IMG/VR virus record: IMGVR_UViG_3300050020_000142
Span: 1-31,993 of that record
Length of the DNA: 31,993 nucleotides
Source of the DNA: a virus
Direction: 5' to 3' (one strand)
The position numbers and the translations under genes were made by a program. How positions within the stretch are numbered: the first letter of the stretch is position 1; every line of letters begins with the position of its first letter. The notes under the pieces are model-generated. The model worked only from the letters and a program-made list of their open reading frames with translations, was not told where the DNA came from and searched no databases. Below are positions 1-8,121 of the stretch, piece by piece.

Positions 1-1533
1 ATCCTGAACCTCTTCAAGTCCCGGCCAGAAGCCAGTGCGTGGCGCTGCTTCCGCGCTGCCATAGCCGCGCTTTCCGATTATCAATCCACTTAACACCGGG
101 ACTCCCAGCGCATGTCCCGCCCCAATTAGGCCGAAAAGAGTGCCAATTCCCACGTTCTTCGCGTCTTCGGGAGTCTCCGCCGTCATCCCCATTGCTACGT
201 CAAACAGATACCCCTTGCCCGTCTGATATGCGGCATGAGGAATATTTTGGAGGATGTTTTTGGCTAACTGCGTGTAGGAACTGGTAACAGGGATTTCTTC
301 CTTGCCCGCAAGCTCCTGGGCTGCTTCGGCTACCTTGGTGAGCTTTGGTGCAACTCCCAGAAGCGTCTCTTGTGCTTTTTTCCCTACCGCCCAGCCGGTG
401 ATACCTCCCGGAACTCCCCCCAGGGCGGTGCCCTTTACCATGCCGACCAGTGGCGCAACCTTGGCAGCCAAGGGCGCGACTTTAGCGGCCCCTTGCGCGG
501 TAGCGGTCAGTCCTGCGCTTACACCGCTGGCCAACTTATTGCCAGCCGCATCAAGCATAGCGGTGGGGGTCCCCATTTCCGCAAGGCCAAATAGCTTTCC
601 GACCAGGTAGTAAGTTAGCGGGCTTCCACTCGCGTATTTCTGAATCTCTTCCGGGCGTAAAGAAAGCCCGTTGGCCTTTATGATATCCAGCGACTTTTGA
701 AATTCGGGAAGCCAATCGCCACCCTCGCCTTTGATCGTGGCTTGAAGATTGTCCGCTTGCGTGGCATCATGCCAGAGCGCCAACACATCGTCTTGCGGTG
801 TTTGAGCAGGAGGGGTGTCCGGGAGTCCCGCAGCACCAGTGAGAGAAGAACTGGGGGAGGGATTCGTTCTCGCCACTTTGGAAAAGATAGTGCCCCCTTG
901 ATTTATCAGCCCCGTGAGAGCCACCTTCTGGCCAATTTCCGCCTCCAGCAAGTTACGTCGGGATTCTGCGTCTTCCGGCGATCCTTCTGGATGAATTGGC
1001 TGCACAAGATTCCAGCCCATCTTTGCCGTGGAGGACACCAAATCACTGACTCCACTAACAGCATTCTTGGCCATCCTGAGAGGATTCGCAACGTCACCAA
1101 GGTTGGTGCTATCCTTGTATTGCCGCCAGGCCGCCGCTACACGTATCTCCGCTTGGGGATCAGTCTGTATCTCCTGACGCCGCGCGTTCCAGGCCGAAAA
1201 AATGTCAAACTTCTTCTCCGGATTGTCCGCCGTGCTGCGCTGGAGAGATACCATATCCTCTGGCGACAAATCCCGTAGTGGGTCCACCAGGCCGGCCTTC
1301 TTTCGGTATTCCGCGCCCTCTGCGGCAGTCAGAGAAATGGGCTTGCCCTCCGCATCAGCATATTGCGGGGTGACATACGGATTTAGCAACTTAGGCACGG
1401 GGGTCGCCAGTGCCGCGGGTTGCTGCTGTGCCTGATAAAGCTGGTTGACCTCCGCTTGCTCGGCAGGAGTCAAATCCGTTATTGGCTCTCCCGAAGGAGT
1501 TGTAACCAAGGGCGCTGTTTCGGTGTCAGGCAT
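1..1533 (-). CDS. Large internal-virion/ejection-like protein, 3' end outside window
   Basis: The minus-strand frame is open without a stop from an ATG at 1533 to the left edge, at least 511 codons, so the C-terminus is missing. It begins MPDTETAPLVTTPSGEPITD. The first ~250 residues are polar and rich in Ala, Gln and acidic residues. Later parts hold Gly/Ala-rich hydrophobic stretches (for example GVPGGITGWAVGKKAQE and GIGTLFGLIGAGHALGVPV) that could cross a membrane or pack as helices. It follows the 557-residue gene by 43 bases, with no clear ribosome binding site before the ATG. Position at the end of a run of Ala/Gln-rich virion-like genes, size and composition suggest an internal virion (ejection) protein of a short-tailed phage. 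I see no lysozyme or protease motif in the visible part. The reading frame is certain; the function is inference. Confidence 0.72.
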   Translation of the reverse strand, partial: MPDTETAPLVTTPSGEPITDLTPAEQAEVNQLYQAQQQPAALATPVPKLLNPYVTPQYADAEGKPISLTAAEGAEYRKKAGLVDPLRDLSPEDMVSLQRSTADNPEKKFDIFSAWNARRQEIQTDPQAEIRVAAAWRQYKDSTNLGDVANPLRMAKNAVSGVSDLVSSTAKMGWNLVQPIHPEGSPEDAESRRNLLEAEIGQKVALTGLINQGGTIFSKVARTNPSPSSSLTGAAGLPDTPPAQTPQDDVLALWHDATQADNLQATIKGEGGDWLPEFQKSLDIIKANGLSLRPEEIQKYASGSPLTYYLVGKLFGLAEMGTPTAMLDAAGNKLASGVSAGLTATAQGAAKVAPLAAKVAPLVGMVKGTALGGVPGGITGWAVGKKAQETLLGVAPKLTKVAEAAQELAGKEEIPVTSSYTQLAKNILQNIPHAAYQTGKGYLFDVAMGMTAETPEDAKNVGIGTLFGLIGAGHALGVPVLSGLIIGKRGYGSAEAAPRTGFWPGLEEVQD

Positions 1534-1576
1534 ACGCGATTAAAAATAGCATAAAGGGGTCGAGAACACAACCCGA

Positions 1577-3250
1577 TTACCATAGTTGCACTTCGCGACC
1601 CGAACCTAGCTTCTGGACCGGCCCTATTGGCGCTCGGTTCGCCGCCCCGGGGGTGCCGGGAGCGCCGCCGCTGCTGAGGAGGCTCAATTCCATATCATTG
1701 AAGCTCGGCTTCAGCGGAAAGTTCATTTGCTTAAACTGGTCAGCCGTCGCTTGCAATGCGCTCCGCGCGGGCGCTTCAATTGCCTGCACCGCTCGATTGC
1801 CTGCGGCAATCAGCCGTTCCCGGGTGTTCTTATCATACCTGTTTTTACCCAGGATATGCGGGACAAAGTTGTAGAGCCTCTCAATGATTGGAGAGTAATC
1901 TTCGAGCTTGTCGGGTTGATAATCTGGCTCCCCCCGCCCGTTGCCTCCACCCGTCCCAGGCACCTGAAGCCGGCGAACTGCCCCAGCCAGAGCCAGGTCC
2001 TTGACGTTAGTGATCCCTTTTTTCTGGTCAAGCACGTCGGTTCCCAGGTCAGTATAAGCGCTGGCGGCATTCTTAAATACTCCGATGGTGTCAATCTTGG
2101 TGGTCCATCCCTTCACAAAGTCGCTCTCTCGAACCGCTTTCATCTGTTCCGGCGCGGAGTATCCAACCTGATACCCGGTGGGCAGTGACATAGTTTCGGC
2201 TGCGGGAGAGACAACCGGGAGAGCGGTAGGAGGTGTCTGTGTCTGGACGGTGACAACTGGCTTTCCGGAGGCATCAGTTGAGTGGGTAGTGGTGGTGGTT
2301 GCCGGGGCAATAACTGGGCGCGCGGGGGCAAAAGGAGCCCCTGCCAGTTTTTGTTGCATAGACTGGTAGGCCCCAGTAACCTCTTCATCCGTCATGTTCA
2401 CCAGGTTGGCCGGCGACACTGCACCAGAACGCAATAACCACCCGGTAGCCGCTTCCGGACTAACCTTCCCAGTCACGACCGGAGGCGCAGGCAAGCTAGC
2501 AGCCCAAGTCTGCTCAGCAGTAAGAGGTGCAACAGCAGGAACTGCGGCCAAAGGTGTAACCGCGCCAGCAGAAAGAGACGTTTGCGGCGGGGCTGCTTCA
2601 CCATTGTCCACGTCAGGAGCTTTGGCAAAAGAACCAGGAGTGTTTTTAGGAAATCTTGGAGCCGTATGGAGGTCCATGAATGCCTCCCTACGGTCTTTTT
2701 GATGCTGGAGAATTATCGGGTTCGAGGTTCCATCCGTGTTAGGCGTGACATTTTCATTGAGGTCATTTCTCCATATGGTCCTTTTGATTGGCCCGTCAAA
2801 AAATTCAGTCGGGTGCATGGTAAGACCCGCGGTTGCATAAGCAAGACGGGCTTCTGCTTGACCCAAAGCTACTCCACTGTGCTCCATAGCGTCATTATCA
2901 GGCAAGCCATCCGCTCCATGAATGACTGGAAAATACTGACGATGCTTTGCAATAGCCTCCGTAGAAAAATCCAGGGCCGCCTGCTGGCGCTGAGATTCCT
3001 GAGTCGTGAGATTAGCCGTCGCTACCTGTGCATTCGCAGTGGCGGGGATAGTTTGCAGGGCGGCCTGGCGTGTGGCCGCGCGCACTTCATTATCTTTGAC
3101 AGATTGAGTTGCGGCATTCAACTGCGCGAGCGCCGTGGCAAAGTCTGGCGTCGGGGGCGGATTATAGGTCACCGGGTCCACCGCCGCCGGTATAACCGGA
3201 AGAGAGATCGCCCCGATGGATTTTGGTTGAACGTCAGCAATACCAGCCAT
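1577..3250 (-). CDS. Probable internal virion protein (557 aa)
   Basis: A 557-residue protein starting MAGIADVQPKSIGAI. The N-terminal ~100 residues are Ala/Gln/Thr-rich and likely helical. The middle is a low-complexity Pro/Ala/Thr/Val region (roughly residues 215-360, with a run of six Thr). The C-terminal ~150 residues look like a folded helical domain (DYSPIIERLYNFVPHILGKN), followed by a Gly/Pro-rich tail. The start is 3 bases after the stop of the 54-residue gene at 3254. I recognise no enzyme motif. Its place among similar low-complexity proteins at the distal end of the structural block suggests a minor or internal virion protein carried in the head and ejected with DNA, but this is by context only. 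Confidence 0.68.
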   Translation of the reverse strand: MAGIADVQPKSIGAISLPVIPAAVDPVTYNPPPTPDFATALAQLNAATQSVKDNEVRAATRQAALQTIPATANAQVATANLTTQESQRQQAALDFSTEAIAKHRQYFPVIHGADGLPDNDAMEHSGVALGQAEARLAYATAGLTMHPTEFFDGPIKRTIWRNDLNENVTPNTDGTSNPIILQHQKDRREAFMDLHTAPRFPKNTPGSFAKAPDVDNGEAAPPQTSLSAGAVTPLAAVPAVAPLTAEQTWAASLPAPPVVTGKVSPEAATGWLLRSGAVSPANLVNMTDEEVTGAYQSMQQKLAGAPFAPARPVIAPATTTTTHSTDASGKPVVTVQTQTPPTALPVVSPAAETMSLPTGYQVGYSAPEQMKAVRESDFVKGWTTKIDTIGVFKNAASAYTDLGTDVLDQKKGITNVKDLALAGAVRRLQVPGTGGGNGRGEPDYQPDKLEDYSPIIERLYNFVPHILGKNRYDKNTRERLIAAGNRAVQAIEAPARSALQATADQFKQMNFPLKPSFNDMELSLLSSGGAPGTPGAANRAPIGPVQKLGSGREVQLW

Positions 3251-3253
3251 AAA

Positions 3254-3418
3254 TTAGTCTTCTTTCTTTACCCGTGGTGAGTAGAAAATATTCGGCTCCG
3301 ATTCATAGAAAGGCATCATGTTCTGCCGCTTCAAAGCCTCCTCAACAAGCCGCTTGTCTTCCACCTTGTCCGTCTTATCCTGCCCGCCATCTCGCTCAAC
3401 TTCGTTTCGTGCGGTCAT
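3254..3418 (-). CDS. Small charged phage protein (54 aa)
   Basis: A short gene of 54 codons from the ATG at 3418 to the TAA at 3254. It begins MTARNEVERDGGQDKTDK and ends SPRVKKED. The start overlaps the stop of the upstream gene in an ATGA tetranucleotide, and the next gene begins 3 bases after its stop, so it exactly fills what would otherwise be the only gap here. It is highly charged, with a helix-forming middle (DKRLVEEALKRQNMMPFYES) and an aromatic segment NIFYSP. No domain is recognised. The overlap geometry, shared with many genes in this window, is the main evidence that it is real. It may be a minor virion component or a chaperone of its neighbours. Confidence 0.62.
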   Translation of the reverse strand: MTARNEVERDGGQDKTDKVEDKRLVEEALKRQNMMPFYESEPNIFYSPRVKKED

Positions 3419-3741
3419 AGCTTTGAAAGTAGCGACGGATACTGAAAGCCAATATCCGACAAGTTGTTGACTGACGGATTAGTGCCGGGTGCCTTGGGTA
3501 TCATCTGACTCAAGGGTTGCGGCTGTTGTTGCGGCTGTCCCCCCACAATGCGGTTCACCAGGCTGTTGCGGAAAGCGGTGGCACTGGAGGTTTGATCCAG
3601 GGACGGCTTAAGCGCATAGGGGTTGCCAGTGACCTGCGCGGGTGCCATCTTGGAGCCCACGGAGAACCCCGGCGAAAACCCCGAGGCTAAGGACGGCAGC
3701 AGTGACGCGGCAGTCCATCCAGATTTGAATGAGGCAGCCAC
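3415..3741 (-). CDS. Small virion-associated protein (108 aa), unknown
   Basis: A 108-residue protein using GTG at 3741. The start overlaps the TAG stop of the upstream gene by one base (TAGTG). The composition is Ser/Pro/Gln-rich with a QPQQQPQP stretch near residue 70, and there is no obvious hydrophobic or enzymatic motif. It lies between two internal-virion-like genes and its own stop overlaps the start of the 54-residue gene (ATGA). I do not recognise a family; the location suggests a minor structural role. Confidence 0.58.
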   Translation of the reverse strand: MAASFKSGWTAASLLPSLASGFSPGFSVGSKMAPAQVTGNPYALKPSLDQTSSATAFRNSLVNRIVGGQPQQQPQPLSQMIPKAPGTNPSVNNLSDIGFQYPSLLSKL

Positions 3742-4616
3742 TAGCCTGCTCCTCCCATTGCAACTGAACCAGCCAGGTTCGCCACGCCGCCCCAGGCCCC
3801 TGCGGTCGCCTGGCCCGCTGCAAGTTGACCCTTGGAGACCACTGAACCCAGTTGCTGAGTAAGCTGGTTCTGCGCGCCAACACGTTGCAGCCAGACATTG
3901 GCCACGTCAGCGCCGGAAAGACCCGCTTGTGGAAGCATCGAGTTTGACTGCTGCAAGATATTGGAAGTCGCCCCGATATTTCCCATCTGTTGCTGCTGTA
4001 GGCGGGGAAAAAGTCCCTGAAGAATCTGGGATCGCTGCGCATCCAGACCGCTTGCTGTGGTCATCAACGAGGCGGCTTGCTGCTGGCGCTGTTGCTGCAA
4101 TTGTAGGCCGCCCATCCCTAGAACTTGCTGGAGGATTGTGCCCCCTGCTCCGCGCGCGGAAGCAGAGCCAGTTGCCTGTCCCGCTTGTTCCAGGCCGGAC
4201 TGCATAAGGCTGGCCTGGACATCCGCGGGCAGGGTAGCGCCAGCTTTCAGGAGTTGGTTGGCTTGACCAGTTAAAGCAGCAGAGCTAGCCTGCTCGCCTG
4301 GTCCCGCAGCGGCAGCCTCGGCAGCTGCCTGGGCGGAAAGAGTATCACTCGCGGAGGTGCCAATGCCACCCAGTTGGGTGGACAACATTTTTTGCGATTG
4401 AACCCGTTGGGCGGCAAGAGAGGGATCAATTTGTTCCTGAAGAGAAATCTGATTCGTGGCGCGTAACTGATCTGCCGCCAACGCCTGGGCATTGACTACG
4501 GCGGGGTCCATGTTCTTCTGGATGTCTGCTTGCGCTGTCTTGATATATCCAGCCTGGGTGTCCGCCGCGTGTGAGGCGGCGTCAGCGCTTAAAAAACCTG
4601 TTACAATGCTTCCCAT
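3741..4616 (-). CDS. Ala/Gln-rich internal virion-like protein (291 aa)
   Basis: A 291-residue protein beginning MGSIVTGFLSADAASHAADT. It is strongly biased to Ala, Gln, Gly, Leu and Ser with few aromatics and runs such as LQLQQQRQQQAASLM. This implies long amphipathic helices, as in podovirus ejection proteins. The ATG at 4616 comes one base after the TGA of the upstream gene (TGATATG). The upstream gene has the same junction sequence and also starts MGS, so the two may share N-terminal features. Ejection or internal virion protein is an inference from composition and context; no lytic domain is visible. Confidence 0.7.
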   Translation of the reverse strand: MGSIVTGFLSADAASHAADTQAGYIKTAQADIQKNMDPAVVNAQALAADQLRATNQISLQEQIDPSLAAQRVQSQKMLSTQLGGIGTSASDTLSAQAAAEAAAAGPGEQASSAALTGQANQLLKAGATLPADVQASLMQSGLEQAGQATGSASARGAGGTILQQVLGMGGLQLQQQRQQQAASLMTTASGLDAQRSQILQGLFPRLQQQQMGNIGATSNILQQSNSMLPQAGLSGADVANVWLQRVGAQNQLTQQLGSVVSKGQLAAGQATAGAWGGVANLAGSVAMGGAG

Positions 4617-4617
4617 A

Positions 4618-5052
4618 TCAGATATTCATTTCCCCACCTGGATCACTACCGCTACTCAAAACGCCACCCATTGGAGAGGTCAAAGTGCCCCCGCTACCGG
4701 AAGAAGACATGAGCCCCTTAACAATAGCCATCAAAGATTGCATCTGGCTACCCGAAGCGTTCGAGGCAGAGCCAAAAGCGCTTTCATTGCTGCCGCCTCC
4801 CATTGAATTCTTGAGCGATTTTCCAATGCCCGTTTTCCCAATTCCATAGAGACCCCCACTCGTCCCGAGGCCGGTCCCGAGCAAGCCGCCGCTGTTACCC
4901 AGCAGACCACCGCCCTGGTCATTGCTGCCCAACAGGCCAACTGTGCTCCCTACCACATCCCCGACCGCGCCTGCGGCGCTGCCGACAGCACCCCCGACTG
5001 CGCCGGCTGCGCTGCCAATGCCGCCCATCATGCCGCCTAACAAGCTTCCCAT
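4618..5052 (-). CDS. Gly/Ser-rich hydrophobic virion-like protein (144 aa)
   Basis: I start this gene at the ATG at 5052 (MGSLLGGMMGGIGSAAGAVG), which sits one base after the TGA of the acetyltransferase gene and has an AAGGAGC ribosome binding site within the end of that gene. Upstream extensions in frame would run into the acetyltransferase. The first ~50 residues are small-residue hydrophobic repeats (GAVGGAVGSAAGAVG), a glycine-zipper-like pattern suited to membrane insertion or tight helix packing. The rest is Gly/Ser/Asn-rich. Such proteins occur among the ejected internal proteins of short-tailed phages. No specific family is recognised. Confidence 0.65.
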   Translation of the reverse strand: MGSLLGGMMGGIGSAAGAVGGAVGSAAGAVGDVVGSTVGLLGSNDQGGGLLGNSGGLLGTGLGTSGGLYGIGKTGIGKSLKNSMGGGSNESAFGSASNASGSQMQSLMAIVKGLMSSSGSGGTLTSPMGGVLSSGSDPGGEMNI

Positions 5053-5053
5053 A

Positions 5054-5503
5054 TCAAACAAGCTCCTTTGAAAACGAGGTGTTGTAATCCGCGAACCCCA
5101 GCCGGCGGTAAAGCTTTTTGGTCCGCTCCACATCCACATATTCCGAGCACCCGAGAGTCAGCCGGGTGCAGCCGGCGGTTTTGCAGTCCTTCTCGAATGC
5201 CCCGAGCAATTCAAGCGATGGTTTCCCCTTCCAGGCGGACCACCAGGCGTGCTCAAAGCCATGAGGAAGCCCAGTCATCGGGTCCGGAACGATCATGCCC
5301 ACCAGGAACCCGCGCGGCACGAGGTTGGCGTCAAACCAGCCATAACAGCGCCCCCCCGCCTGGGCCGCAATGCCTGAACAGAACTCCTCCACGCGCGCCG
5401 GTGAGACCGCCTCGGGTATCGCGTAGTGGCAAAGCCCTTGCGGCGTCAGATCACGGATAATCTGGCGCGTTTGGGCTGAGTTTAGGCGTTGAACCATGTT
5501 CAT
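5054..5503 (-). CDS. GNAT-family N-acetyltransferase (149 aa)
   Basis: The C-terminal half matches the GCN5-related acetyltransferase pattern. Around residues 96-112 a helix (SLELLGAFEKDCKTAGCTR) follows the strand HGFEHAWWS. The protein then ends with LYRRLGFADYNTSFSKEL (residues 131-148), the usual final GNAT motif. The N-terminal half is divergent, so substrate and acetyl-CoA loop residues cannot be assigned with confidence. I chose the ATG at 5503 (a second ATG lies at 5497) because it begins 20 bases after the fibre gene stop; longer versions would overlap the fibre gene. It lies between a fibre-like gene and internal virion genes, so it may acetylate a virion or host protein, but the substrate is unknown. 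Confidence 0.78.
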   Translation of the reverse strand: MNMVQRLNSAQTRQIIRDLTPQGLCHYAIPEAVSPARVEEFCSGIAAQAGGRCYGWFDANLVPRGFLVGMIVPDPMTGLPHGFEHAWWSAWKGKPSLELLGAFEKDCKTAGCTRLTLGCSEYVDVERTKKLYRRLGFADYNTSFSKELV

Positions 5504-5522
5504 ATCAACAGTCGCCCCAAAC

Positions 5523-6479
5523 TCAAGGCGTGTAGTATATCCGGGTGCTCCGTTTGATGAAGAAAACACCCACGAAAGGAGGCATGTTCTGGTGTGTTTT
5601 ACTCGCTGGAGCCGCGACTGACAGACTACTTTGGCCAACGGTGGGAAGGGTTGCACTTCCCGAAAGTGCGTAATCCGAGGAGCCTGACCCGCCATTCCCC
5701 CAGTCCATCTGAATATAATTGGTTGGGGTGAGCACGCCCGGAACACCCGATACGGCGAGATCAACATTTGCAAGAGTGTGCGTATGTGGAACACTCCCCG
5801 ATTCATCCACGTCTAAAACAACTCGTTCATCACCACCCTGCTCCTGCACGGCGACAGCAGACGCAACGCTCCCGTCAAAGCCAGTCGTGTTGGCCCCCAC
5901 ACCGAGCGGGAACCTGAATTGAAAGAGTGTCTCAACCACCCACATGGCCCCCGTGTTTGCTGTAGGCGCGGTCGAGGCCGGATTGGAGCCGTCACCACCA
6001 TCGTAAGCCCACAGCGCTTGCTCCGTGCCAATCCACATCCGGATTTCCGGGCAGTTTGGCGGCACCGGATGGGGTGAGAGCCAATTCACGCCGTCGAACT
6101 GAAACCAACGGATCATTTCCCCAAAGGCATTAGGATCAGCACTCGTGGCATCCTGAGTAGTCTGAAGCCAAACAGGCGGGCTGGTTGACGTGGGTGTCGA
6201 ATGACCCATCGTGAAGGCCGGGGTAAAGGAGGCCGAAATATCCTGCGGCGCGTATTGCTTTGTCACCGGGTCCCAAGTCCACCACTGCGTCCCATTCTTC
6301 AACCAGGGTCCCACATTCGATGTGGGAGCAGTATCCCCGATGAAAATGAAGTTGGTTCCCGAAGGAGAGAGAATTTTCATCCTCTTAATCATCTCCGTGA
6401 ACATGTCATTAGGAGTGCCCTGAAACGTCGCCGGCAAGGGTGACGCTTGGATGAAGAGTGGAGTTGCGTTTAGGCTCAT
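5523..6479 (-). CDS. Tail fibre / collar-like virion protein (318 aa)
   Basis: A 318-residue protein rich in Thr, Ser, Pro and aromatics, typical of beta-rich fibre proteins. The C-terminus HQNMPPFVGVFFIKRSTR (from residue 296) resembles the end of tail-collar domain fibres, which commonly finish with a His-Asn-x-x-Pro-Pro-(Y/F) motif and a hydrophobic strand. VPHTHTLANVD near residue 230 is the kind of His-rich strand often seen in such domains. An earlier part (WTWDPVTKQYAPQD) looks like a small repeat found in phage tip proteins. The start overlaps the upstream stop (ATGA). It is probably an adhesin or fibre tip that contacts the host surface. Confidence 0.68.
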   Translation of the reverse strand: MSLNATPLFIQASPLPATFQGTPNDMFTEMIKRMKILSPSGTNFIFIGDTAPTSNVGPWLKNGTQWWTWDPVTKQYAPQDISASFTPAFTMGHSTPTSTSPPVWLQTTQDATSADPNAFGEMIRWFQFDGVNWLSPHPVPPNCPEIRMWIGTEQALWAYDGGDGSNPASTAPTANTGAMWVVETLFQFRFPLGVGANTTGFDGSVASAVAVQEQGGDERVVLDVDESGSVPHTHTLANVDLAVSGVPGVLTPTNYIQMDWGNGGSGSSDYALSGSATLPTVGQSSLSVAAPASKTHQNMPPFVGVFFIKRSTRIYYTP

Positions 6480-7186
6480 AGGATCATTGGTGTTGCGAAG
6501 GCAGAACCCGATGCTATCGAGTTGGCCGGTTGACAGACTGGCGGAGAGACATAGTGAAGCGGAACCCGGCGAAGCCGGAGAACGTCCAGAATTGGCTGCA
6601 TGATGAAACCAAACATGGAGATGCGCTGCGGGATAGATTCTTGGATTGAGGGATAGCCGAAGACGGCTGGGCCAACCACATACGCCATGAAGTAGCCGAG
6701 CGAGACCGAGGCTGTCGCTTTTCCAATACCCCGTAACTGCATCGAAGGGTAGGAGGAAAGTGACGCGGACGCGACCGCGAGCCCAATAGCGTTGGCCCCC
6801 AGGGGCTTCGCAATAACCATTGCAGCACCCAACGAGATGCCTGTGCCCGTTGCGGGAACTGACACGATAGCCCCGAGGGAAACAGCGGAAGTGGTTATCC
6901 CGAAACCTCCCCCAGAAAAGAGTGGACTCGCCGATTTAATCTGCGCGGACCCCAGAGAAATTCCGATGCCCAGCACCGGGGAGCCCGCCAACGCAGACAG
7001 ATTGACCGAAGCCACCGCAGCACCCATAGTAGTGCCGAGCGGCGAAGAGGCCCCAGCCTGAGAGCCGCGATCAACATCAGCAATACCATTGATCCAGGCG
7101 TTGAAGCTTCCATCAAATCCGGGGATGATTACCGGAATGCCATTGAGCCAGTAATCAAGTGTGTCTCGATTGCGTTGAAGGCTCAT
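6476..7186 (-). CDS. Repeat-rich virion protein with shared LDVL-LRRV motif (236 aa)
   Basis: The N-terminus (LDYWLNGIPVIIPG) is followed by five or six imperfect Gly/Ser/Leu repeats (for example GIGISLGSA, GTGISLGAA, GKATASVSLG) across residues 54-165. This suggests a repetitive beta structure such as a solenoid or fibre shaft. Near the C-terminus, ILDVLRLRRVPLHYVSPPVC (residues 199-218) is almost identical to the N-terminus of the gene at 9824-10615. Start and stop overlap the neighbouring genes through ATGA sequences. The family is not recognised. A structural fibre, decoration or linking role is inferred from its neighbours. Confidence 0.62.
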   Translation of the reverse strand: MSLQRNRDTLDYWLNGIPVIIPGFDGSFNAWINGIADVDRGSQAGASSPLGTTMGAAVASVNLSALAGSPVLGIGISLGSAQIKSASPLFSGGGFGITTSAVSLGAIVSVPATGTGISLGAAMVIAKPLGANAIGLAVASASLSSYPSMQLRGIGKATASVSLGYFMAYVVGPAVFGYPSIQESIPQRISMFGFIMQPILDVLRLRRVPLHYVSPPVCQPANSIASGSAFATPMIL

Positions 7187-8121
7187 ACATCAATGTTGTC
7201 GAAAAAGGCGGTGCTGTAGAAGGTGTCCGTATCATTATTCCAAAGCTCTACCCACAATACCCCCGCCGTGGCAACTGTAACGCTCAGGGAATTGATCTTG
7301 ATCCAGCCCGTCGATGCCCCCGCTAAACCGACCACGTCTGCGGCAAGGCCAAGCGCCGGGTTCGCCTTGACGATCATCGAAGGTCTTTTCCCGGTCACGT
7401 TGGACGCCTGCTTCGCATAACAGGAGATTGTCTGTAATCCTGGTTGGACTTGCCAGCGGAAGCGCCACATGCCCGGATAGTCCAGGGCCAAGCAGGGCGG
7501 TGCGGGATAGCCATCACTCAGTTCTTCGCGCACGCCGGTCTTCAAATGCCGGTCGAAGGTGTCTCCGTGAATTGAGGTCACCCCTCCGAAGGAGACCCCC
7601 TGAAGCGCGCCGACGACGCATTGCCTTCCGATCAAGGAGCGCACTGCGGTTGGTTGCACCACATTGTCCAACACGAGGTCTGCAAAATAGTTATTAGCAT
7701 CTGTGTTGGTAGGAAAAGTGTTAGACCCACCCGCGATGTATCTTGAAAAATTTACGGTCGCCGACAGTGGGTTCCCAAAAACCTGGCCAGCAACCGACCC
7801 CACTCCTATGGTAGAAGCAAAATTTGTTGGGCAGGTATAGGACACCACATATTGGATGCCGGCGCTGATATGATATGGCGAGCCAAAAGCCATATACTGC
7901 CAACCGGACGCGGTTTCCCCAGTGAAAGTTACCTGGGCCAAGTTGGTCCCGGTGATACTCCATAGGGTTCCGATGTGCGTTCCCGTGTTGAGCACCCCCT
8001 TATAGAATCTGACTCCCATTACGTCACCAACGTCCAAACTGGTAAAGACCGCACCGAGGGTATAGGTCCCAGCGTTAGACAAGTTCGTCGGAATAGTCGA
8101 GCCAAACAGGTTATAGCTCAT
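7183..8121 (-). CDS. Virion protein with DUF4082-like domain (312 aa)
   Basis: The N-terminal ~110 residues match the DUF4082 pattern: LFGSTIPTN, then GVRFYKGVLNTGTHIGTLW, then FTGETASGWQYMAF, and GIQYVVSYTCP. In bacteria this domain is found next to glycan-active or adhesin modules and is thought to form a beta-sandwich. The C-terminal ~150 residues are also strand-rich (QPGLQTISCYAKQ, GVLWVELWNNDTD) and end FFDNIDV, resembling another carbohydrate-binding-like sandwich. The start shares one base with the upstream stop (TGATG). It is likely part of the host-attachment apparatus; glycan binding is inferred from the domain type. Confidence 0.72.
   Translation of the reverse strand: MSYNLFGSTIPTNLSNAGTYTLGAVFTSLDVGDVMGVRFYKGVLNTGTHIGTLWSITGTNLAQVTFTGETASGWQYMAFGSPYHISAGIQYVVSYTCPTNFASTIGVGSVAGQVFGNPLSATVNFSRYIAGGSNTFPTNTDANNYFADLVLDNVVQPTAVRSLIGRQCVVGALQGVSFGGVTSIHGDTFDRHLKTGVREELSDGYPAPPCLALDYPGMWRFRWQVQPGLQTISCYAKQASNVTGKRPSMIVKANPALGLAADVVGLAGASTGWIKINSLSVTVATAGVLWVELWNNDTDTFYSTAFFDNIDV

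Noticed and set aside
697-1278. Plus-strand open frame of 193 codons near the left end
   Set aside because: The minus strand here has an uninterrupted 511-codon frame with virion-like composition, so the plus-strand frame is a shadow.
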